Source: Isohypsibius dastychi
Taxonomy: Eukaryota; Tardigrada; Eutardigrada; Parachela; Isohypsibiidae
DNA length: 64,000 bases
Direction: 5' to 3'
Assembly: GCA_034696485.1 (NCBI GenBank)
Contig: JAQIWT010000003.1
Coordinates: 51,007-115,006, forward strand
Part shown: positions 54,285 to 62,283 of the stretch, in pieces
Layout: every line of letters starts with the position of its first letter
Position numbering within the stretch: position 1 is the first letter of the stretch
Notes under the pieces: generated by a model
What the model saw: only the letters and a program-made list of their open reading frames with translations
Databases searched by the model: none
What the model was told of the DNA's origin: nothing
Position numbers and translations under genes: made by a program

Positions 54285-54915
54285 TCGCCATCAACTGTAC
54301 AATACATGATGTATAGTCGTGTCTTTCTCAAACTTTAAAAAAAGAGTTTGTGTCATCGCGAGTCTCCGAGTTTTCGATTGCATGGTACATCTGTTACATG
54401 TTTGCTTATCGTGACATGCGCTGACAACTGCGCTTGCATTTTAGCAAAGTTCGTATCTGGGAAAATTCAACATGTCTCGATTAACGATTTAATAAGAACG
54501 AATATCAGACCGCGCCCACGGGAACATTTTCGGTGAAATGTTTTCTGTTTCAAGAAATGGACCCTGGCGGCAAAATACACTGCTCCAGCAGATGCCTGGT
54601 GTCATGATGAACTGTAATTGCAAATGCAATAAATTTCTCGTAAATAACCTTGCCACATAATCACAGACCGTTACGATGAAAACCTGTTGCTTCCAAGCAA
54701 TTCTGAATGAACCGCGCATAAAAAACTCAATGTTGGCAGGATGTAACGCTGCCAGAAAAAATGGCTGGAAGCCATATTTCCGCAGTGAATTAGCAGAAGG
54801 CAATCTCATAAACTTTCGTTTTTGAATAAGTCGGGTTGTTTTTTCTTGAACTGTGTGCGGTTTTCCAAGCGTTCACCGGTCGCCTTCTTGCAACGGGATT
54901 GACTACTGTAGAACA
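54285..54915. other. Intergenic region between family genes C and D
   Basis: About 630 bases with no supported gene. The antisense open frame at 54489-54809 has no domain, signal or splice context. Confidence 0.5.
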
Positions 54916-57189
54916 ATGAAATTTTTTACGTTATTTCTGTGCATTGGAGCGGTAAGTATCAAAACTGTATGACATTTTTTCGACAATATCAAATAAAATC
55001 AAATACGTGATAGTCTGAAATCTTTTTCCAGTTTATGGGTTCTCGCACGCTGATCTGTGAATTTGACCGATTTTCAGGCACTCGCTGCAGGAGATTTCGA
55101 AGAGACGACAACAGAGGAGCCTGATGAGGTTACCGCAATGGGCGGGTGGGGAACCGGAGTTCTGTTCCAGTACCCAAAATTCTACCGGCTTGAAGCTGAA
55201 ATAGGAAAACTGGACAATGGGAATGACATCCGATATGACGGCAGAGGCTGCGACAGGAACCCCAGTTGCGATCCAAAAGTGACCGCTTTTATTGACACGT
55301 AAGTCTCTCCTAAAACGCTCATTATCTCTCAGAAAGGTTGCTGGTTCGTGCGATTCTGGTCTAATGTTAATTATAAAATGGTATTTTCCTGATTATAGCC
55401 AGACACCGAGCTCGCTCTGGCCCGGTAAAGTGCCGAGAACCAAGTGGCCGCTGATTTTTCAGATTTCCGACACAAACTCGCCATACATTGGGTCGATCAT
55501 CAGACGGGATTCCTGCGAAGCCCCAGTCAAGGTAAATGCTTGTGGTTCGAACAACTGGTTCAGCATGAAAAGTTATCTAACTCATTTGGCTTTCGGCAAA
55601 AATCGCAACTGCTCCAGCCAGTTGCGCGACTTGATTACTCTGTACCCTCTTTGAAATTCTGAAAATTCCCTGAATATATGTCCGGTATTGTATTACAGTA
55701 AACTCTCTAAATCTGAACGCGGAGATCCCCCCTAATATGATTTTAATGGGCGTTCGCCGGTGCCGGAGATAGCGTTCAGAATTCGGAACTGTTCAGAATT
55801 CGGAGCGTTCAGATCCGGAGCGTTTACTGTATATGCCAAGTGAAATATGATCGAAACAGGCTTTGATTTGACCCTAAAAAGATTCGTGTGTTTGTATTCG
55901 TACACTCTTTTCAGAAAGTGAATGTGCGTGTTCATGTGGAAGACAGCGACTCTGACGCTGTTGAAAACGACTTGATCGACAACTTTGAATGCAAATTCGA
56001 CTTGGGTCCCCGTGATGTAGCCAGCGACGTTGCGAATGTGATGTGGAGCAACTGGTTACCATGTACTAGTCTGAATCAGCCAGGAAAGATCACGTAGGAA
56101 GAGCCCAAGTGTTTTATTACTGAATGATTTCTGAAAACCTGTTCCTATAGGCAATATGTCCGACTTCGCGCCTACGAGATTCCTGCTGGCAGCTGCCAAA
56201 TTAACGGTAGGCCTGAACATGTCATCTTTAGATTCGATTTTCAAGTTCGAAGAGCAAATGTTTTAATCCGAGCGAGCATATTATCATCGCTAGAGCCATG
56301 GTGTTTTTCTAGCTCTCCAGGTAGGACCGGCTAGCAGTGATCCACAGGGTGGGCAGAAGCCAAGACACGATGCCTTCCGTTTGGATGTGGAACTCGTCAA
56401 ACTGGAAAATCCCAAGAGCCACACCTATCAGAACGAAGGTTGTGACACTGGAAGCTCTTGCGACACTTGGGTCTATGGAGCCTTGGATACGTAAGTCAAC
56501 ACCGCCTTTTGGTTGGCTGTGCCAACATGTCACATGCGACACATTCGCTCACCCACTCGCATTTTTTCAGTGAAAAGCCTCTTGCTCCATGGCCCGGGTA
56601 TAAACCAGTGGATCAGTACACTCTTCTGTATTCTACCAACAATGAAGATTCGCCAGTCTTGAACAAGATCGCTGGCCGAAATATCTGTGGTGGAACTTTA
56701 TCGGTAAGCAAACATGATACCCAATGACATTGCATTTTACATTCAAATGTTTCAAAGAACGAGTGTTGGGATTTGGCTTGATCGAATAAACCATATCTTT
56801 AATTGTTAGAACGTCAACTTCAGAGTTCATGTGGTTGATGCGGATTTTACCTCGAGCACCGACATCGAAGATTTTGATTGCCAGTTCGCAGTGGATGATG
56901 ACCTAATTGCCAAAGATCTGGCTTCTGCGCAATGGTCAGCCACTCAGTACTGCAAGCCCCGTCACGCAGGCACCGTGGACATCAAGTATGGTTGACAAAA
57001 TAAAAAGAACAATTTTGAATTCAAGAACATGATTTTGAAACAAGCAATTTGCATATACAATGCATTTTTTCATTTTACAGACTGCAGTTCCGTTACCGGC
57101 TCCACGATCTTCCTCTGGACAAATGTGGACTCACAACCCCCGCGCCAGCACCAGGCGGCTCGAAATTCCAGCTTGTCCTCATTCAGTAG
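54916..57189 (+). CDS. Family gene D: secreted two-module MNNL/C2-like protein
   Basis: Signal peptide exon MKFFTLFLCIGA is followed by an acidic Thr/Glu spacer (DFEETTTEEPDEVTAM). Module 1: FYRLEAEIGKLDNGND, GCDRNPSCDPKVTAFIDT, SLWPGKVPRTKWPLIF, SPYIGSIIRRDSC, KVNVRVHVEDSD, NDLIDNFECKFDLGPRDVA, MWSNWLPC, YVRLRAYEIPAGSCQING. Module 2: FRLDVELVKLENPKSHTYQN, GCDTGSSCDTWVYGALDT, APWPGYKPVDQY, SPVLNKIAGRNICGGTLS, NVNFRVHVVDADFTSSTDIE, DFDCQF, AQWSATQYC, LQFRYRLHDLPLDKCGL. It ends GGSKFQLVLIQ, TAG at 57187-57189. The ND-L-I-D in module 1 recalls the conserved acidic-Leu-Ile position of MNNL domains. The third intron hosts a small transposable element. Modules 1 and 2 are very similar to modules 2 and 3 of gene E, so the two genes share a recent common ancestor. 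Confidence 0.78.
55696..55829. mobile_element. 134-bp non-autonomous Tc1/mariner (pogo/Tigger-like) element in an intron of gene D
   Basis: Imperfect terminal inverted repeats of about 25 bp begin CAGTAAAC at both ends. The inner part ATCTGAACGC is identical in both arms, with four mismatches between the inner and outer blocks. The element is flanked on both sides by the dinucleotide TA (55694-55695 and 55830-55831), the target duplication of this superfamily. CAGT-x-AAC followed by a C/T-rich block and a GAAC-type end is typical of pogo/Tigger termini, from recalled family knowledge. No coding capacity; inserted in the intron, so the gene D transcript is not obviously harmed. Confidence 0.72.
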
Positions 57190-58096
57190 ATTTAATTCTT
57201 GATGTGGAATCATCATGGGATACGGTTGCTTACGTTGTTTTCACAAAAGTGCGCATTGTTCGATGTTTTCACTACGCAAACTCGTAACTCGGGCTGGTTC
57301 GGTTCGGTCTTTTCGCTCCATTGAAAATGGCGATAAATAAGCTAACTTGATATGTTCCTCCGTGATCTCGACCAATCATAAGTATGCTTCTTTGACCATC
57401 GCTTCAAGGAAGCGTCACTGGTTTGCGACATTTTAAGTAACGAGTCAGGCCCTTGCATCTGCTTATGTTTCCGGCATCACAATTCACCACCGACTTCGGC
57501 GGTCCGCTGGCCAACGACCTTTTTTGGATTCCCTGGAAGATTATTAAATTACTGTCTTGATTTCCCATGACCCTAGCAAGCGAGGGATCGCACTTTATTG
57601 CAAAGCATCACCGGTCTTTGAAGAGCTGATGACTTTTGCGAATGAATTTTCGGATCACCCAAGTTGCCTTCGGGTGAACAAACAAACTGGAATGGTTAGT
57701 TCGAACAGTTTTGGGAACTTGTTAACAGCCACCCGCATGGCACAGAGTTTTGAACTAACGAACTTTTTTCGTCGATCACCCAGCTGTTTGTTTCGATTTG
57801 ACAAAATCCGGTTTACCCAGGTATGGCTTTATGCATTTTCCCCGTGAACAGGTTATTTACGGAATCATGTTTGGTAAAGGTCATGGCTTCCCTTGAAACG
57901 ACTGCTTGGAGCTATGCCACAAATAATGCCAGACTCATGTCGTTCCGACGAGTGAATTAGCCACTTATATAACAAGTTTTGGAACTCTAGGTCGGTCGAA
58001 AAGTTTGTTCTGCCGTCCGGTTCAAAAGTTCTTCGCCGGCACATTGTGGCCCTAGATCATTTTTGCTGCGTTCTCGGCACGACTTGAATTGAACGG
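57190..58096. other. Intergenic region between family genes D and E
   Basis: About 900 bases without a supported gene. The last ~250 bases (57845-58096) are recognisably related to the region upstream of gene F (62060-62283), including a shared CGTTCT-x-x-GCACG word just before the start codons. The promoter was therefore duplicated along with the gene. Confidence 0.55.
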
Positions 58097-60723
58097 ATGA
58101 CCATGAGGCTCATTCTGTTCACGTTGCTAGTTGGTGCGGTATAAGTTTCTCACCCAAATATAATCACACAGAAAAATTATCCGTATGTTCCAAAAATTAT
58201 CCTTTCATCCACAACATGAGAAAGCCACTTTTTTCATACTGTCTGATCGATCACCTTTTTGTTTGGTGCAAAATACTACCAATACCTGATATGAACGTCG
58301 ATCGGCAGGTACTGGCACAGGATAAATATCCATCGTCGTACCGAATAGAGCTGGAAGTTATTCGTCTCGAGAACCCGAATGCCCTCTTAGCAAATGGCAA
58401 AGACTGCGACTCCCAATCGTCGGAACTCGTCAATTCCCAGTCCTCTGTCACTATCGGAGGTCACTGCAATCCGCATATTTCTGGCTACCTTGAGCAGTGA
58501 GTTCACCGCATCTGGTTCTAGACTCTAGAGTGACTGGAAGTTTCGCCGCGTTTTTTTACTAAACCTCAACGAATGTGAAATCTATACGGTTGTTACAAAA
58601 ACTCTTGGGCAATCGCTTTGAAAAATCTGTGACATATTTGTGTTCAAAAGTTTGTGTATTCAGATCTTGTCCCAGAGTTGTAAGGGTTCTCACCAAAGTA
58701 TACTTGAAGGTCCACATACGAACTCGTGATTTTGAACGGAGATGCTGTTTTAGTGGCGAAGCTGTTTCTGCCTGGCCAGGGAGAATACCATTGAAAGACT
58801 GGTCTGCAATTTACGAAGAGATAGAGAATGCCAATCCAACCATTGCTCACACGGAAGGCATCACAGTGTGCGGAGAACCAGTCAAAGTGAGTTTGGATGA
58901 AATGACTAAAAGCGGCAAATAGCCAGGCTTTATAGGGCAACATCATATTACCATTTTGTAATGTAGAAAGTGGGTTTCGAAGCCCATGTTGTCCACGAGA
59001 CAAGCCCGGTGGACAATTTTCTTATTGGTGACTTCAACTGTATCATCGACATTCCTTCGCGAGCAATCGGAAAATCGCCCGAACAGGCAAACTGGGGGTT
59101 TCAAAGGGAATGCAAGAAAGTCACCAAAAACGACGAAACTATACTGTAAGACTGACACCCAACGGTCTTCGAGTTTTCTGTCATTGTGTTCTTTCAGTTT
59201 ATTGGCAAGAGCGCGCGCATACGAAGTGCCCTCAGCAGAGTGTCCAGTGTTGCCTGAAAGTAAATATCTTCAAACAGTTTTGTTGCAGGTAGATGTAGTT
59301 TGACCTACTTGTCCAGGTACAGAAAATGGGGACACTCTAAAGCCAGCAAATGCTGCGCCTGTCACGCAAGCAACCATAGCTTCACCACAGGATGAGGAGG
59401 AGACCGTTGGGTCCAGCTCTGCCTCCGGATTTCAACTCCAGTTTCCCAAATTTTACCGACTGGAAGCTGAAATAGGAAAACTGGACAATCCGAATGACAT
59501 TCAATATGATGGCAGAAGCTGCGACAGGAGCCCCAGTTGCGATCCAAAAGTGACCGCGTTTATTGACACGTGAGCTCCTTCTGATTCGTCGCAATCTGGG
59601 TTCAACCTTTTGATTGTCAAATGGAATTTCTCTTTTGTAGCCAGAAACCGAGTTCGCTCTGGCCTGGTCCAGTGCCGCGAACCAAGTGGCCGCTGATTTT
59701 TCAAATTTCCGATACAAGCTCGCCATACATTGGGTCAATCATCAGACGGGATTCTTGCGAAGGCCCGCTACCGGTAAGCACTTGAAAGCGACTTTGAACA
59801 TATCAAGATCTATCTTTTTGTAAGCCCACGCTTTTTCCAGAACATAAACGTGCGCGTACATGGTAAGTTGCCTCTGTTCGGAGTGTTGATATTCTAAAAC
59901 ATTGGCTTGGCCTGTTGACTTCTCTAGTGGAAGACGCCGATTCCGATGCGACTGAAAATGATCTGATCGACAACTTCGAATGTAAATTCCAGTTGGGTCC
60001 CCGTGGTGTATCAAAGGACATCGCCGGCGCAATGTGGTCAAACTGGCTACCATGCACTAGTCTGAATCAGCCTGGGAAGATCACGTAAGGAAAAATAGAG
60101 TTTTTGTTCCCGAATGACTGCTGAAGACTTGATTTTGAAGATTGTACGTCCGACTTCGAGCTTTCGAGATCCCTGCAGCCATCTGCCAAACAAACGGTAA
60201 ACCTAAACGCAGCCCGGGTTTGTTTTTTGATAACTTAACCCCAAGTCCCTTTGTGCTTACCCGAACAACCACGATGTCATCACCAAGTGTATTTATTCTC
60301 AAGCTGTCCAAGGAGGATTAGCTCTCAGTGATCCACTCGGTGGACAAAAGCCAAGACATGATGCCTACCGATTGGATGTGGAGCTGGTGAAACTGGAAAA
60401 TCCAAAGAGCCATACTTACTCGAACGAAGCTTGCGATATCGGGAACGCCTGTGACACTTGGATTTATGGAGCACTGGATACGTAAGTCTACACCGCATCT
60501 TGGTTGACTGCTGTCATCCAGCAATCAAGATGCGTCCAGCATATTCATTAATTATCATTTTTTTAGAGAAAAGCCTCTTGCTCCATGGCCCGGCTATAAA
60601 TCTGTGGATCAATACCAGCATAGGACACAATCCCGGCCCGGATTTCTACGACATAATCTCGCTTCCCCCCAGCCCCCTACAAGATGTAGCATGAGGGTTC
60701 AGGAAGCTGAACCCTCACGCTGA
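58097..60723 (+). CDS. Family gene E: secreted MNNL/C2-like protein, originally three modules, now truncated in the third
   Basis: ATG at 58097 (or in-frame ATG 58103) encodes signal peptide MRLILFTLLVGA. Module 1 is a divergent subtype: YRIELEVIRLENPNALLANG, a 20-residue Ser-rich insert before HCNPHISGYLE, SAWPGRIPLKDW, VCGEPVK, KVGFEAHVVHE, NFLIGDFNC, NWGFQREC, ARARAYEVPSAEC. A Glu/Ser/Ala linker (QDEEETVGSSSASG) leads to module 2: FYRLEAEIGKLDNPND, SCDRSPSCDPKVTAFIDT, SLWPGPVPRTKW, NINVRVHVEDAD, NDLIDNFECKF, YVRLRAFEIPAAICQTNG. This module carries an extra 65-bp intron. Module 3 begins normally (YRLDVELVKLENPKSHTYSN, CDTWIYGALDT, APWPGYKSVDQY) and then enters a transposable element, reaching an in-frame TGA at 60721-60723. 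The truncated product would keep two full modules. Whether it is made is unknown; the first ATG was chosen because it opens the signal peptide. Confidence 0.68.
59863..59927 (+). other. Extra 65-bp intron unique to module 2 of gene E
   Basis: The codons for RVHVED are interrupted after CAT G by GTAAGT...TCTCTAG and resume as TG GAA GAC. Every other module in the window reads through this point. Length 65 is not a multiple of three and the intact frame requires its removal. Consensus donor and acceptor are present. Confidence 0.75.
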
Positions 60724-60831
60724 GCCCTGAACGCTGAACGAAGCTGAACCCTCAAGCTACATCCTATGGGGGGCTGGGGGGAAGCGAGATTATGTCGTAG
60801 AAATCCGGGCCGGGATTGTGTCCTATGCTGG
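60615..60831. mobile_element. 217-bp foldback MITE inserted in a coding exon of gene E
   Basis: Two perfect inverted arms of about 63 bp (60615-60677 and its complement ending at 60831) begin CCAGCATAGGACACAATCCC. They surround an ~90-bp centre that itself holds AGCTGAACCCTCA words in both orientations. The element is flanked by TA duplications (60613-60614 and 60832-60833), as for Tc1/mariner-type insertions. Removing it plus one TA restores GAT CAA TAC ACT CTT CTG, matching gene D (GAT CAG TAC ACT CTT CTG). The arms' perfection indicates a young insertion. It has no coding capacity; the source transposase is not in the window. Confidence 0.9.
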
Positions 60832-61540
60832 TACACTCTTCTGTATTCTACCAACAACGTCGATTCACCGGTCTTGAATAAAATCGCTGGCCGGAATATT
60901 TGTGGTGGAGCGTTATCACCCACTGACATTGCGTTTAAGGTTTTAATTTTTCGAAGCTGATGAAATTCGGCTTGCTTGTATAAACTGTATCTTCCATTGT
61001 TAGAACGTCAACTTCAGAGTCCATGTGGTTGATGCGGATTTCACCTCAAGCACCGACATCGAAGATTTTGAATGCCAGTTCGCCATGGATGATAAAATCA
61101 TTGCCAAAGATCTGGCTTCTGCTCAATGGTCAGCCACCCAGTACTGCAAACCTCGCCATCCAGCTACTCAGGACATCAAGTATGGTTGACAAAATCAGAG
61201 AGAACAATTGATAGCTCTCAGATATGAGTTTGGAACAAGAGTCCTGATTACGTGATCTGCTTATACTGTACAGTACATCTACTTTTTTATAGGCTAGGTA
61301 CAGTTCCGTTACCGGCTCTACGACCTTCCCTTGGACAAATGTGGACTCACAACCGCCGCTCCGGGCGGCTCGAAATTACAGCTTGTTCTGATACAACAGG
61401 TTTCATTCTTGACTTTTAACGTCGTGAGCAATAAGGTACCATGTGAGAAGCCTGTAATGCAGATGCAAGTTGGTTTCCACTTCTTTTCCATCCATTCATT
61501 CAGAAATGGCAGTGACAGTACGAGAATTGGCAATAAATGA
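60832..61540 (+). pseudogene. Orphaned remainder of gene E module 3 (broken)
   Basis: Downstream of the MITE the module-3 sequence continues (TLLYSTNNVDSPVLNKIAGR NICGGALS, then NVNFRVHVVDADFTSSTDIE) but is damaged beyond the insertion. The splice donor after ALS, present in gene D as TCG|GTAAGC, is gone through an ~18-base deletion. Only a weak in-frame alternative (TTTAAG|GTTTTA, 60938) remains. In the final exon extra bases near the acceptor (61291-61301) put the RYRLYDLPLDKCGL reading out of frame for all AGs I tried. The original stop is changed, so the old frame would run on to about 61540. Together with the stop inside the MITE this marks the third module as non-functional. Confidence 0.7.
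61532..61537 (+). terminator. AATAAA polyadenylation signal downstream of gene E
   Basis: GGCAATAAATGA near the end of the broken module; the corresponding place after gene D reads GGCGATAAATAAG. This may still terminate gene E transcripts. Confidence 0.45.
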
Positions 61541-62283
61541 AATTAAAGTGAATACTTCGGTTCCTCAGTTAGCTCGAGATCATGATTCTGTGCGAACGAT
61601 GTCAGTGTCCATAAAAAACGAACGTATACATGATGCAACGCTATAATAAGTCAATCATTCAATTACAACTTGATCAAATTGGGGTCAACCAGACGCTTTA
61701 TTACAGAATAACGACCAATGCAAAGTTTTCCCATGACTCTGGCCAACGAGCTATACATTCCTTTTTCGTAAAGCCGTCCGGACTGTCATTACTGATTCGT
61801 TTCCGCTGCTGACAGCTTTGACGAGCGAACTTGCCGGTTACCGAATATGCCTTCAGGGTCAACAGGTGGAGTAAAGTAAAACGTTTGGGAAATTGTTGCT
61901 CTACCTCGTCCTCATGCATTATTTAGCGTTCTCCGAATCAAGTGACATTTTCTCATCATCAATCACACAGCTGGTTTTATGCAATTGAAATTCGATTAAT
62001 ATAGACATGCCTAGAAAAGTTCTTTGTCTCTGTTGTCTTTCTTGGGACGATAGTGGTTTGATTAACAGAACTGTGTTTAATAAAGGTCACAGCTTTCTTG
62101 TAAACGTTTGCTCGTAGCTATGATTGAAAAATGAATGCCAGGTTCCTGTCATGATAAATAATTTAGTACAAATACTGGCATCCAAATTCAGTTGTAGCGC
62201 ATGTTCAGTTTTTTTTTCTGGGCAGGTGGATTCTCAGACAAATCTGCCGCGTTCTTTGCACGCTTGACCAGGACTGTTTTCAA
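61541..62283. other. Intergenic region between family genes E and F
   Basis: About 740 bases with no supported gene. Several stretches match the D-E intergenic region, for example TTTCCCATGAC..T.GC near 61730 versus 57563, and the last ~230 bases before the start codon. This is the trace of a tandem duplication. Confidence 0.55.

Noticed and set aside
54489-54809. 106-codon minus-strand frame between genes C and D
   Set aside because: No domain, no splice context and no related sequence in the other intergenic regions of the array.
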